Below are positions 34,142 to 45,693 of a stretch of 64,000 nucleotides of DNA, one piece after another. A model generated the notes under the pieces. The model made no database searches and had not been told where the DNA came from. It worked only from the letters and a program-made list of their open reading frames with translations. Position 1 is the stretch's first letter. Every line of letters begins with the position of its first letter. Source of the stretch: Sympetrum striolatum. Its lineage: Eukaryota; Arthropoda; Insecta; Odonata; Libellulidae. A program made the position numbers and the translations under genes. The stretch is from positions 1 through 64,000 of the forward strand of contig CANPUZ010000077.1 in NCBI GenBank assembly GCA_947579665.1. Direction: 5' to 3'.

Positions 34142-35125
34142 ATGTACGATCGTAACTGGTCGAAAACATTAAACGGCATTATCAAGGCCACCGCCATGCC
34201 GCCAGTATGCCAAATGGCTGGCAGTAATGTAATTCTAGTAAAAAACCAAACAATCGAAGACTATACTAAGTGCTTGCAGTATTTAAAACATAATAATATT
34301 GAGTTTTTTACGTATCAAATACCTAACCAAAAAAACCAGGATTATGTTGTAAGAAACCTCCCCGCTAACACGGACCCTGACGCCATAAAAGAAGCCCTGA
34401 TTGAAAAGGGACTTCCTGTAATTAACGTCTTACAATTGTTTACCACTAAACCCATCATAGCCGAAAAACTAGCCGGTTCAACCTCGGGAAACAAAAGACC
34501 CTGCCCAGTGTTTAAAATAACCACCGAACATCTTGAGGAGCCTAATAGAATCAAAAGCATAACCAGCCCATTACAACTAAGAGTCCAGATATCCGACTTT
34601 ATTCGGCCAAAGATACCGACGCAATGCATGAGATGTCAGCGGATCGGGCATACAAAAAATTTTTGCCATCTATCTTACAACTGTGTCAAATGCAGAGGAC
34701 CCCATCCAACTCAAGATTGCAAAAAATCAAAAGAAGACGACGCGCAATGCTTCAATTGTAAACAAAAACATCCGGCCAATTACCGAGGTTGTCAAGCTTT
34801 CATCGTGGCAAAACAGGCCCTTTTATACCGCAATAAACTCGCGCCGAGTTCAAATCTCCCCACCTCCACTCAAAACTTCCCACCCCTACCGGCTCCATCA
34901 TACAGCCAAGTTCTCTCTGCCTGCACAACCCCTCCCCCCTCGACCTCTAATCCCAATCAGCCTCTCCTTACACAGGAAACAACCACTCCATGTAATGACT
35001 TAAATGAAACCCAAGACCTAATACATTGGACCATAAATATTATCACTAAAATCAAAAATCTCCCCACAATACAAGAAAAAAAGTTATTTATTTTGACCCA
35101 AATTTTGCAAATTCATGGGATATAA
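34142..35125 (+). pseudogene. Jockey-type ORF1, C-terminal zinc-knuckle segment
   Basis: 327 codons from the first Met; the frame is already open upstream to about 34,105. A PRE_C2HC-like region at residues ~55-160 precedes three knuckles: CMRCQRIGHTKNFC (162-175), CVKC...C (181-193) and CFNCKQKHPANYRGC (203-217). The HPANYRGC signature is typical of Jockey-clade Gag proteins. It ends with TAA at 35,125, overlapping the ORF2 ATG by 11 bases, which suggests coupled termination-reinitiation. Confidence 0.85.
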
Positions 35126-36416
35126 AATTATTTCATGGAACTGCCAAGCTATAAAAAATAAACTGGGCGAACTTCTAGACTTCCTCCAATCCTGGGATAT
35201 CGATATATGCCTGCTACAGGAAACACAATTAAAAATCCAACAAAAGCTCTTCACTCCTGAATACCATCTAATTAGGAACGATAGAAACACCCAAGGAGGA
35301 AGAGTAGCCACACTTGTAAAAAACAACATCCCCCACAACATCCTACCCAGAAAAAAAATAAATATAATAGAACACGTTGGAATAAGTATCAAATGCCAGT
35401 CCAATAACATAAACATCTATAGCATATACGTCCCGCCAAAAAGAAAATACTCATCAGATTCACTTCGACAGGAACTTGTTCATATCCTTTCTCTCCCCGG
35501 CAATAATATCTTTTCGGGAGACTGGAACTCTAAACACGAACTGTGGGGATCAATGTCCCAAAACCAAAATGGACAACTCTTAGCCAAGCTCATTCCAGAA
35601 CTCAACTCTGACAACCAATTCATTATCACCCACTCTCCCACCCAACCAACTCATACTCACTGCAACAAATCGTCTGATATCCTTGACTTTTGCATCACTA
35701 ACCACATCCATCAAGCACTTTTCCCCACAGTATTATATGAATTCAATTCCGATCACTACCCAATATATTTTCAAATCGACTCCACAACTAATCCCCTTCC
35801 CCCTACATTACACACAACCACCAACTGGAATAAATTTTACGAATACATCCACAACCATATCTCGTCCATTCACCTTCTACAGGAACACTCCCCCGAGCAC
35901 ATTGATATGCAAATTAAGCTCATAACAGATTTAATTAATATAGCCAAAAATAATTCCTCTAGATCATATAACAAACCTCAGCCAAAACTTAAGCTACCCC
36001 AGTCCACACTAAATCATATCAAACTCCGCAACAAGTAGAGAAGACAATATCGCACCTATAGGCAACCCCTCGATAGATACCTGTATTTAGAATACAAGAA
36101 GCTAGTACGAAAAGACATCCAGAGCTTACGTAACAAAATCTGGCTGGATAAAATAAGTTCGTCCACATTTGAAAACAGACAATTATGGAAAATCTCTAAG
36201 GCACTCTCAGCCCCGACCTCCCCCTCCATTCCGCTACTTCAAAACGATATCCTGTATGATGATCCCGCTAACAAAGCAAATATATTTGCCGATTACCTTG
36301 CCGACATAATGAATTCTCCACCCACAAATGCTATTGACATCCCTATCATCAACCAATACAAGGTAATCAAACCACTAAAAAATACCATAGGAACTCACAA
36401 TAGGATAAAACCATAA
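35115..36416 (+). pseudogene. Jockey-type ORF2: endonuclease and linker, truncated
   Basis: ORF2 starts at ATG 35,115 inside the end of ORF1. Endonuclease motifs: SWNCQAIKNK near the start, the catalytic QETQL, SGDWNSKHELWGS and the C-terminal SDHYPI. An in-frame TAG at 36,036-36,038 interrupts it; the same frame continues with linker-like sequence (LRNKIWLDKI, ANIFADYLADIM) to a TAA near 36,416. Reverse transcriptase and 3' UTR are missing, so this copy cannot mobilise itself. Confidence 0.85.
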
Positions 36417-36690
36417 ATAAAAATTAAGAAATATATAAAAATACACAATATAGTACTAATACAAACATAAGGAAATTTTTGTATACAGTGAGTAAATTAA
36501 ATTTCATTTTCAAAAAGACACTTTTTTCAATTTTCTTAGAAATTTCATCAGATCTTGTGAATTTTTTACCTCTGTTGGGAGCGAATTATAGAGCATTATT
36601 TCTTGAAAAAATAAGGACTTCCGTGTTTCAGTCTTAGTTGTCATATGTTCAGCAAATCGCCGCAATTTCAAGGAATGCATGTCACACTTT
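36417..36690 (-). pseudogene. 3' end of another LINE, opposite orientation
   Basis: On the minus strand, 36,680 to the stop at 36,510-36,512 encodes a typical LINE ORF2 C-terminus: ETRKSLFFQEIMLYNSLPTE then FLRKLKKVSF and stop. The remainder to about 36,417 would be its 3' UTR. There is no poly(A) tail at the junction with the Jockey-type element, so the exact border is uncertain. Most likely a 5'-truncated CR1-like copy. Confidence 0.65.
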
Positions 36691-36760
36691 CATTTATATA
36701 TATATATATATATATAATATATAAATGAAAGTAAATTGCGGCGATTTATATATATATACC
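36655..36760. repeat. TA-rich hairpin nested in an inverted repeat
   Basis: AAATCGCCGCAATTT (about 36,654-36,668) pairs with AAATTGCGGCGATTT (about 36,734-36,748), and inside them ACTTTCATTTATAT pairs with ATATAAATGAAAGT around a TA-dinucleotide tract. The right copy of the GC-containing word looks like an inverted duplicate of LINE coding sequence. Confidence 0.75.
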
Positions 36761-38571
36761 ATGGTCCGTTTTTGAGAAGTCGATACTTAAATTTCCTACA
36801 AAATTAAGTAGAATTAAAAAAAGATAAAAGAAAATCTACTAGTTTCCATAATGTTTATAACGTTTTTATTCAAAGATAGATATTCTAGTGAAGTATAAAC
36901 TTTTTAATATTTCATTGGTATTCAGAATCGTAGCTTATAAGTCTGCGTAAAAATTGAGAAGAATTTTGTTCCAATGCTGGAATTAAAAGTTTTTATTTCG
37001 GTGTAACTTTGACTTAGGTCTCATCTCAGTAAACAAAGCAATTTAATTAAGAAGCATTTGTAAATATAGCACTAAAATCAAAAATATATCAGAGGCATCA
37101 TAGTGTGTGTATTTTTAGCTGAAGTTTGCCTTTATATTTTCAAAATTACTTTAATTCTAATTGTTTCAATATTTTAGAGGTTTATAAGGAGCTTTGAATG
37201 CATTTGAGCAGAGGAATCCGTGATTTCTGGTTGCAGTTTATGATGGTCTTGAACCAGTTAGAAGATTTCTTTTCAAGTGAACCTCTATTCTTTAACATTG
37301 TACTCTTTGTGTATTTGTACTAATCATCCTCAGAATTAAGGAGTAATTTTATGTAATGTAAAATGAATTATTTTAAAAATAAAATCCCATTAATCGAACC
37401 TTGTTTTTATTCTCTGATAGAAAGCATCCTAATCCTTATGTATGTTATTTGTGATAGTTCAGATGTGGATCATTTGAAAGGTTAAAGTAAGACTTAATCA
37501 TAGCTGAATTACATAGAGAAGCTAAAACATGCTTCAGTTTGCCTCAGCAGTTCATTTATTACTTGATTGCATAATAATTGTTCAATCTTCAAACTGATGT
37601 TTCATGTTTACTACCCACCTAAGACTTGGCTGTCTTCTAGGAGGATTTGAAATATCTACCTATATTATTTATTGATATTACAAAATTGTGAAGTCTTTTA
37701 GATTTTTTGTAAAAGTTACCATTGATGTTAATATATAAAAATATTCAGTTAAGTCTAAGTTTAAAGGTTTATTTTGCTAATTGAATAGACTGAAATGGGA
37801 CACTGCTGAAATTTTTGCAATTTGGGTAAAAAATGTAGAATAGTATTAAAAACATTGCTGCATCACTTCAAATTTAATTTATTTTACATGAAATACTCAT
37901 GGCAGAGATGTGTTTTATATACACATATAAATGGTAATCATTACTGGGCAAGAATAAGAGGAGTTTAGCATGGTTCGAAGTATGCTTTCTGTTAATCCTA
38001 CTAAGATACAGGATGCTATATGCTGTCATTACCAAATTAGGTATCTTAAAAGCTTTAAAATAATGAGCTTTTTATTATTGTATGTTTTTACGGTGAAAAG
38101 CATCTATTTCTAATTCTTTAAATCATAATTATTCTTCTATACTATTTTCAGATAACTTAAGTTACGTCAAATATCAATTTATATGTTGCTAAAAAGAGTG
38201 GAAAGAATTAACATTATTGTGCTTCATTCTCAGTTTTGTAATACTTAGCTAACAGTATCATTTAAAAATGTCCATATGAATTCTTCGTTAAACTCCCTGA
38301 ATATTTAGTAATGATATTATTCCTTTTAAAATTTATCAATTTAATTCTCTGAAAATTTGAATTTCAGGGCAAAATCTTTTAATTGCTTTTTCTGAATAAA
38401 TTTGGGAAATTCAGTTACTTTTACATCCTGGAAGTATCCAAGTTTGATTAATTTCAATGCGTTGACTCAAAATCAAATTAATATAATTAATTATCTCTTT
38501 AATAATAATTAATTATCATAGGCAAATTATGTAGAAACGGAAACATTTACTGCTTTTTAAAAACTGCATAA
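36761..38571. other. No gene recognised
   Basis: 1.8 kb of very AT-rich sequence without ORFs, terminal repeats or similarity to the rest of the window. Similar in character to 43,800-45,560, so it could be host intron or intergenic DNA. Confidence 0.55.
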
Positions 38572-38903
38572 CAGAGGATATTTACCATTGGTCTAGGTTG
38601 AGTTTTCAGGTCACTCAGTATAACCTCATCCTGTGAAAGAAGATATTGAATGTTGAATCTGGAAGCTGTATGAGGCAAACGATAGGACAAATTAAGAAAA
38701 TAACAAATCCAACCAGAAAAATGTGACCTGATCAGTTCTAAGACTTCTTTTAAGCTTCATCATCATGTCCTATTATTGTTCAACAGAGAGTTGATAAAAA
38801 TCATCCGGATTCAACTGTAAAATTAAAACTATAAAAGATTGAAAGAGGCCAATTAAGAACTACATCTTATGTAAAAATACCCCATCTATGTGTAAATAAT
38901 CTT
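38572..38903. repeat. 332-bp direct repeat left of the copia element
   Basis: CAGAGGATATTTACC to ATAATCTT, repeated at 42,311-42,642 with about two substitutions in 332 bases. The copia remnant lies exactly between the two copies. Confidence 0.95.
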
Positions 38904-39518
38904 TACAAACATAGTATCATTTTCCATCTTAACTGTCATCCCTAGCACCTTTTTAACTTCACCCAAGTCTTTCATCTCAAATTTTTGCATCAATTCCCTC
39001 TTGAGCTTACACTTTTCTTGCATATCATTACAAAGAATCAAAATATCATCAACATAAATAGCAATTATTGTCATACAGTTTTCCTTAATTCTAACATAGA
39101 CACATGGCTCATGAACACATCTCTTAAATTTTAATTTCACTAAAACATCATGAATCTTTTCATACCAGGTTCTTGAGGATTGTTTTAGACCATAAATTGA
39201 CTTCTTCAACAAACATACCTTATCCTCTTGTCCTTTCACAACAAAACCTTCTGGTTGTCGCATGAATATTTCATCTTTGAGATCTCCATACAGGAAAGCT
39301 GCCTTCACATCCATGTGATCAATGGTTACTGACAATTCCATTGACAGCGCAAACAATAATCTCAAGGTAGAACTTCTCATAACAGGAGAAAATGTTTCAT
39401 CATAGTCAATACCATATTTTTGATTGAAGCCTTTCGCAACAAGGCGAGCACGATATCTTTCCACATCTCCCTTGAAATCTGTTTTTGTCTTAAAAACCCA
39501 TTTACTTTTCAATAGCAT
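38886..39518 (-). pseudogene. Copia reverse transcriptase fragment
   Basis: The frame contains the KSKWVFKTK entry block, the ARLVAKGFNQ block, DVKAAFLYGDL and the AIYVDDILIL active site. It is joined to the upstream ORF by a one-base frameshift near 39,510. The coding sequence ends abruptly after FVKI near 38,904; the last codons to the stop at 38,886 come from the flanking direct repeat. The C-terminal part of the reverse transcriptase and all of RNase H are absent. Confidence 0.92.
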
Positions 39519-42078
39519 TACGATTTTTAGGTTGATCTACCAAAACCCATGCATTACTTCTCATCAGGCAATCATATTCTTCTTGCATAGCAGTGCTCCA
39601 TTCTATGCAATTTTCACTTAACATGGCTTGGCTTACAGTCATTGGATCACTTTCATATTCTTTGTTAGCTAATGCGGAATACATTATATGATCTGGAAAG
39701 GATTTTACTTGCCTATCCCTCACTGGATACCTCCTTTCCATATTCTCTTCCTCTGGGATTATTTCTGCACCGACGTCATCTTGGCATTGGACCTCAGCCT
39801 CATCCAATGGAGTATCATGCAGTAGTGGGATGCCAGATTCTTCCTTTACAACCTTTGAAAAATCTGAAATGAAAGACTGTTCATTGAATATCACATCCCT
39901 TGCTTTCTTCAATCTCTTAGGATGAGCAGGATCAATCAGTCTGCAGCCTTTGGTCTCTTCACTGTATCCAACAAAGACATACAGAACACTCTTTGGACTC
40001 CACTTCTTTCTCAAAGCATCTGGAACATGGCAGTAAGCTTTGCACCCAAAGACTCTAAGATGGCTAAGGTCTACCACCTCCCCAGTCCATTTCTCTTCAG
40101 AAGTGGCTCCTCTGACAGCCCTGGAAGGTGCCCTGTTCTTAAGATAGACAGCAGTGTTTACAGCCTCTGCCCAGTAACAATAATTTAGTTTAGCTTCCTG
40201 CATCATACATCTTGCCTTCTCTGAAATGGTTCGGTTTGCTCTCTCAGCAACGCCATTTTGTTCTGGTGAGTATGGAACAGTCGTTTGATGTAGGATACCC
40301 TCAGCCCTCAAGAACTGTTTAAATCTGCTATTTACATATTCCTTGCCATTATCAGTTCTTAAACATGTTATTTGATTTCCAGTTTGTTTTTCCACAAAAA
40401 CTTTAAATTCCTTAAATTTTTCAAATACTTCAGCTTTACTACTTAAGAAGTACACAAACGTTTTTCTGCTAAAATCATCAATAAAAGTTAAGAAATATTT
40501 AGCTCCACTGAAAGATTCTTCTTGCATGGGACCACACAGATCACTGTGGACTAATGCAAGTTTTTCTGTTGCTCTTTTACCACCATTCTTATTAAATGGT
40601 TGCCTTGTTTGTTTGCCAAGTACACAAGACTCACATGGTCTATCATAACTTTGCCCTCCAAAATTTACACCACAAGCCATACCATTCCTAAGCAACTTCA
40701 TGGACTTAATATTCAAATGCCCAAGACGCTTATGCCATAACTCAACTGAAGAATCATTACTCAGAGTGCATGCCAGACCAGTTTCATCTACTTTAGGAAA
40801 TACATTTACTCTATCAGGTATCACATGGGAACTTTCAACATCATGTTTATACACACCATTGTCACAATGTGCAGTAGCAATAACATTACCATGAACCCTA
40901 AATTCCTCTCTGAGGTACAAATAGCAACCTTTATCATTAAATAGAACATTGAAACCCTTAGACACTAACTTACTAACTGATAAAAGATTTGCAGACAACT
41001 CAGGGACATACAGAACATCTGAAATAAATTTGCAATCCTTATCACCCTTAAGCTTAATCATCACATCACCATTGCTAGCAGTCTTTATCTTATCATTATT
41101 AGCTACGGTTACATTCATATTGACAGATTCATTTTTATATTCTAATAACCAATCTTTATGTTTCGTCATGTGCGAGGTGGCTCCCGAGTCAATATACCAG
41201 TCACTTGGCCCAATTTGCACTGACAAAGCCGATATTAGAGAAATATTCTTTTCTCCCCTTTCTTTCCCTTTCGCCATTTTATTTCTACCGCCCTTGAACC
41301 CTGAAGATTCCTTCTTCAGCCAACAATTTTTACTTATGTGCCCCAGTTTGTTGCAGTTGTAACACTTTACAGGAAATCTTTTGTTATCACTAGCTAACAA
41401 CGCATTTTCGGAAGATTCTTCCCTCTTCGCGTCTTCCTGTAATAGTTTACCTTTAATCAAATCACTTGTGATTTTCACGTTCGTGTTCTCTAACGCCATT
41501 ACCATCGGGTCGTAATTCGACGTCAAACCACTCAACATAATTACCGCGATAAATTCGTCATCGATGGCATCACCAATGTCACTTATTTGTTGAGCAAGGA
41601 GCATTATTTGCATCACATAGTCCTGCATGCTAGAAAAGTCTTGCAATTTGATGCTAAACAACTTACGTAGGAGTCTTAGCCGTCTCATAAGACCTTTGTC
41701 TTCATACGCAGCCCTCAGATTTGCCCATGCTTCCCTCGGTGTTTTCGCCGATCGAATATGTGGAACGCAGCACGCTTCCACCATCAACGCAATCTTGCAC
41801 AGCTTCGTCTTCTCATTTGGAGTTGTCGTTGGCACCGGGTCGTCTTCGTCGTCATCTGGCCTCGTTACGTCCCATAGATCGTCGTGATCCAGATACTTGG
41901 ACATCAGGAACTTCCAATTGTTCCAGTTCTCGTTGCCCTTTAGCTTCTCAAACGTAGGCAACGTGGACCCCGCCATGGCTTCCGTGACTCCGCAGTTGAC
42001 GCTCGTAGAATCCGTAGTCATCGATAGTAATCCTCTCTGGAATTCGTTATCTGCGTGTTCGTGAGTTACTGGGCCCAT
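39502..42078 (-). pseudogene. Copia Gag-protease-integrase polyprotein and start of reverse transcriptase
   Basis: 858 codons. Gag-like N-terminus (LKGNENWNNWKFLMSKYL), zinc knuckle CYNCNKLGHISKNC (239-252), protease site WYIDSGATSHMT (DSG at 297-299), the pre-integrase zinc region (HKRLGHLN ... CESCVLGKQ), and integrase D,D,E blocks VHSDLCGP, LRTDNGKEY and NGVAERANR. It breaks off at the start of the reverse transcriptase by a one-base frameshift. The first ATG lies within the primer site; Met20 or Met35 are more likely starts. Confidence 0.93.
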
Positions 42079-42082
42079 AACC
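42068..42082 (-). promoter_or_regulatory. Copia primer-binding site (internal tRNA-iMet type)
   Basis: GGTTATGGGCCCAGT on the minus strand immediately after the LTR, the form used by copia-type elements that prime with an internally cut initiator tRNA-Met. Confidence 0.8.
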
Positions 42083-42310
42083 TGTTGTAGATTCGCTAGT
42101 GGAATACATCGCTAGATAATTCTGGAAGGATCTAATGAAACACGTGTTCACACTTCAATATAACATCGTCAACTACATGCACACTTTATTACCGGAAGTA
42201 CAGAGAAGGAAAACAAAAGCATAACAAACTTCCATAGTACAAATCAGATGGCACTGGTGTGCACTAACATAAATTCAAACCATAAAGCATAGCTTGATTA
42301 TAATTCAACA
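42083..42310 (-). repeat. Copia 5' LTR
   Basis: 228 bp, from TGTTG at 42,083 to CAACA at 42,310, a perfect 5-bp terminal inverted repeat with TG/CA ends. It borders the primer site on one side and the 332-bp repeat on the other. There is no second LTR for comparison, so age cannot be estimated from LTRs. Confidence 0.85.
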
Positions 42311-42642
42311 CAGAGGATATTTACCATTGGTCTAGGTTGAGTTTTCAGGTCACTCAGTATAACCTCATCCTGTGAAAGAAGATATTGAATGTTGAATCTG
42401 GAAGCTGTACGAGGCAAACGATAGGACAAATTAAGAAAATAACAAATCCAACCAGAAAAATGTGACCTGATCAGTTCTAAGACTTCTTTTAAGCTTCATC
42501 ATCATGTCCTATTATTGTTCAACAGAGAGTTGATAAAAATCATCCGGATTCAACTGTAAAATTAAAACTATAAAAGATTGAAAGAGGCCAATTAAGAACT
42601 ACATCTTATGTAAAAATACCCCATCTATGTGTAGATAATCTT
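42311..42642. repeat. 332-bp direct repeat right of the copia element
   Basis: Partner of 38,572-38,903. The flanking sequence continues with CCCAGCAAGTAG and then the ~125-bp tandem repeat. Confidence 0.95.
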
Positions 42643-42719
42643 CCCAGCAAGTAGTTTCTGTTAAAGTCCATGCTTTGGTAACATCTGTATCAGGATAGCA
42701 TCACATGTTACTCAGTATC

Positions 42720-43505
42720 CTGATTGAAAAATCAATTACTTCAATCAATAAGTGTCCCTTCTAAAAGAAATAATCCTACCATTTTAACTTAATAATCGAT
42801 AATGTCAATCAAAATTTACTTTTTTTAACCAAAAATATGAACCTCCTGACAGGAAAATGAATAATTTTCATCAATAAATGTCCTTTTAAAAGATAAAATC
42901 GAAGTTTGCTACTTAAACATTGATCATGTCAATCAAAATTTACTTTTATTTTAAGCACAAATCTTAATCTCCTTATAGGAAAATTAATTCATTTCATCAA
43001 TATTTATCCCATTTAAAAGAAAAAATCCTACGATTCTTAGTTATAAATCAATAATGTCGATAAAAATTTGATTATTTTGTAACCAATAATTTGTATCCCA
43101 TGAAAGGAAAATGCACTATTTTCATCAATAGTTATCCCTTTTAATATCAAAATTTTTTATGATTCTTTCTTAGAATAGATTATTTTTAATCAAAATTTGC
43201 TTATCAATAATCTCAATCTCATAACAGAAAAATTAATTATTTTCATCAATAAGTGTCCCTTTTAAGTGAAAAAAACAATGATCTGAGTTAAAAAGCGATT
43301 ATGTCGACCAAATTTTGATTAATTTTAACCAAAAATCTGAATCTTCTGACAGGAAAATGCATTATTTTCCCTTGTAAGAAAAACAAATTCCATGATTGTT
43401 TCTTAATAATGGATTATTTTTATCAAAATTTGCTTATGTTGCAATTAAGTATCTAAACATCCTGACAAGAAAATGAATTAATTTCATCAATAATTGTCAC
43501 ATTTT
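42720..43505. repeat. Diverged ~125-bp AT-rich tandem repeat
   Basis: A block like AGGAAAATGAATAATTTTCA followed by TCAATAAATGTCC recurs near 42,852, 42,974, 43,103, 43,225, 43,351 and 43,465, i.e. every 115-129 bp. A second block ATCAAAATTTGCTTA recurs between them. Copies are roughly 70-80% alike, so the array is old. It has no coding potential. Confidence 0.75.
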
Positions 43506-43510
43506 CACTG

Positions 43511-45562
43511 AGTCCCTTAATACACAAAATAAATAGAAAGTAGAATTAATTTTTTCGAGAAAGTTGTCAACATGGTTGCACCAGTTGTGATGATTAATCC
43601 ATAGTCCAAGGAATTTCAGGTTCTTGGAATGTGTGATCCTTGAAGTTCAAGCAGAAGCAGGGACAGATCCAGCGGGGGGTCTGGACCCCCAGGACCACCC
43701 CCCAGTTCACCTGGGTTAACCCAATGTTCACAGCGAGAAAGTGAGGAAAGAAAATTTGTCTGTTTTCCACAAAAAATATTGTAGAACCTGATTTTGGTAT
43801 ATTGACATTCAAATATAATTGGTATAATATGTATTTACTGTGAATTCAAGCTTCCTTTCAGTTAGTTAAACGTGACAGTTGTAATTGTAAATTTCTAAAT
43901 CATATCAGGCCTGAAAAATTATAAGTACTGCTTTTTATTTAGCATTGACAAAGCTGTCTGTTGATTTCCATCAGGATAACAGAAGCAAGAGATATGTTTT
44001 TATTCAGTGAAGGGGTTTCTCCTCTTTACTTAGTTCTTAGCACACAGCTGCTAATATTTGTCTGAATGGTATACTCAGCAGTAATCCATTTATTATCTTA
44101 GTTCTTATAAAATGTCCAACTAAGCTGAATCCTATACATTCAATCAAATTTTGTCTGTTAATCATTCAAAGTGTGCTTATAGTCTAGGGATCAAGGGTAA
44201 GAAAGTGTCCATAATTTGGAACTATTTTTTGTGTTTTATGATGAAGACATATGTATAGTAATAAAAATGATCAATTTAGAAGCAATTATTAACTTATTAA
44301 TTATCTTTGCTATGATGGCTGTTTTGCAACCCTTAACTAATGGAAATTGAAAGAAAATAATAATTTCAAATATTGCAAAAACATGAAACTTATTATTGTA
44401 GATACTTTTTTGTTTTCTTCTAAGTTTTAGTGATTTTGATCTAAGTAATGTTATGATCTACTATAAGTTATAGAATGAAAATTTTTTTAATTTTGCCTTT
44501 GTATGGCACTTATATAAACTAATTTCACCGATTATTTCTGTTTATTTTTTTTCCTTAATCAATTAATGAATTCAAGTTCTAAATGGAATTTTCAATGGGA
44601 ATCCTTTGACTCATGTGGAGTTGAGATATAAACTATGAGCTAGTTAAAATGTAGTCTGTTCTCTATGCATGAAATAGTTATTAACCTTTCATTCTTGAAA
44701 GTTGGGCTATATTTGGTTATTGAGTTACAGGCAAAAATACTAATGCAAATTGTATGTAGGTGATTTCCACAAACCCAAAGCATATCTGTATTGTGGGTGA
44801 ACATTAATCTGGAAATTATTTGTAAACATATACATTATATCAACTTTAAGATGTTGATTACAGAAATTAAGGTTGAATAACATAGCTAATTATCTAGGAT
44901 AATATTTTTTAAAGCTGCATGCATTTTGAATAGGGTGAAGCTTATTCAGCTTCATTCTATTGGCCTTAACTAAATGACATAATGAAAGAAAGTAATTTTA
45001 ATTTTTAAAGTAAGTTCCTACATCAAAATATGGACTTCTTATATGCTTAAAGTGAGTAAATTAACCAAAAATGTGAATTCTCTTCCTATCCCAAAATCTG
45101 TACTATTCCATTGAATACTACTCTGTGGAATTGTGCCATTTTATGGTTTAGTTTTAACAGAATATTGTGTTTTTTTTTCATCCTTTCTAATTTTGTGATT
45201 GAAATTGTTGATTGAACATCAAATTCCACAAAGTGATGCTTGAGAGAGTTCACTTTGTGAATCTATCTAAGTTTAAATAATTGGTTTTTATCATAAGTCC
45301 AAGATTAACTAAATCATCACAGTAACTATTGATCATGTATGTGGTGTGCCAGCTTAATTCTTAATCATATATCAAGTCCTAGAGCAACCTAACTCTCTTT
45401 TATTTTCAGTTGTGGAACCTAAAATAAATAGGATAAAAAAATTGCTACCTCCTATGAAATGCATGCACATCTTATAATATTTCTTCTTTAGTCACAACTT
45501 TCTTTGGTGTTTTTATGATTCATTAATCTGTGACATTTAATTAACGTTCTTTTCTTTAACAG
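43511..45562. other. Intron-like or intergenic AT-rich sequence
   Basis: It has no gene and no long repeat. A short GC-rich block at about 43,655-43,745 with runs of G and C (GGGGGGTCTGGACCCCC) resembles the ends of hAT-type MITEs, but no element borders were found. The sequence leads into the acceptor of the putative exon at 45,563. Confidence 0.5.
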
Positions 45563-45693
45563 CCTCCAAAAGAGGAGAGCAGTTGATTGAACTCACTGAC
45601 CAGAGGGAACGACAGCAAGCCCAGTTGCAAAAGGAATTGGATATCCAAGCTCTGGAAATTCAGGAAGAGGCTGTAAGGCAGTTAGAGGATTAA
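45563..45693 (+). CDS. Putative host exon, syntaxin-7/12-like (start of SNARE motif)
   Basis: A polypyrimidine tract and acceptor (TTCTTTTCTTTAACAG) precede 43 codons in phase 2 that end at TAA. The peptide is helical and Gln/Glu-rich, with RGEQLIELTDQRERQQAQL and then ALEIQEEAVRQLED. The last block resembles the beginning of the Qa-SNARE motif of endosomal syntaxins 7/12, where an ERExxIRQLExDI-type sequence is usual. In those proteins the helix continues, so the stop after LED is odd: this may be an alternative last exon or a decayed copy, or the true exon may end earlier (GCT/GTAAGG at 45,672 or a GTTAGA at 45,681). No neighbouring exon was recognised in the window. Confidence 0.45.

Larger units (their letters stand above)
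33427..36416 (+). mobile_element. Jockey-clade LINE, 5' part, no reverse transcriptase
   Basis: The order ORF1 (gag-like with three zinc knuckles) then ORF2 (endonuclease) and the sequence motifs identify a Jockey-clade element. ORF1 is broken by one frameshift and ORF2 by one stop. The element stops in the linker between endonuclease and reverse transcriptase, where a LINE 3' end in opposite orientation begins. The start coordinate is approximate. Since LINEs usually lose their 5' end, a copy that keeps the 5' half and lacks the 3' half points to a later deletion or rearrangement. Confidence 0.85.
38904..42310 (-). mobile_element. Ty1/copia element, 3'-truncated, 5' LTR retained
   Basis: On the minus strand: LTR (42,310-42,083), tRNA-iMet-type primer site, gag, protease, integrase, partial reverse transcriptase, then abrupt end at 38,904. 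The order protease-integrase-reverse transcriptase is diagnostic of copia-type elements. The 3' LTR is missing. Instead of a 5-bp target duplication, a 332-bp direct repeat flanks the remnant. One frameshift (near 39,510) interrupts the polyprotein. Confidence 0.93.
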
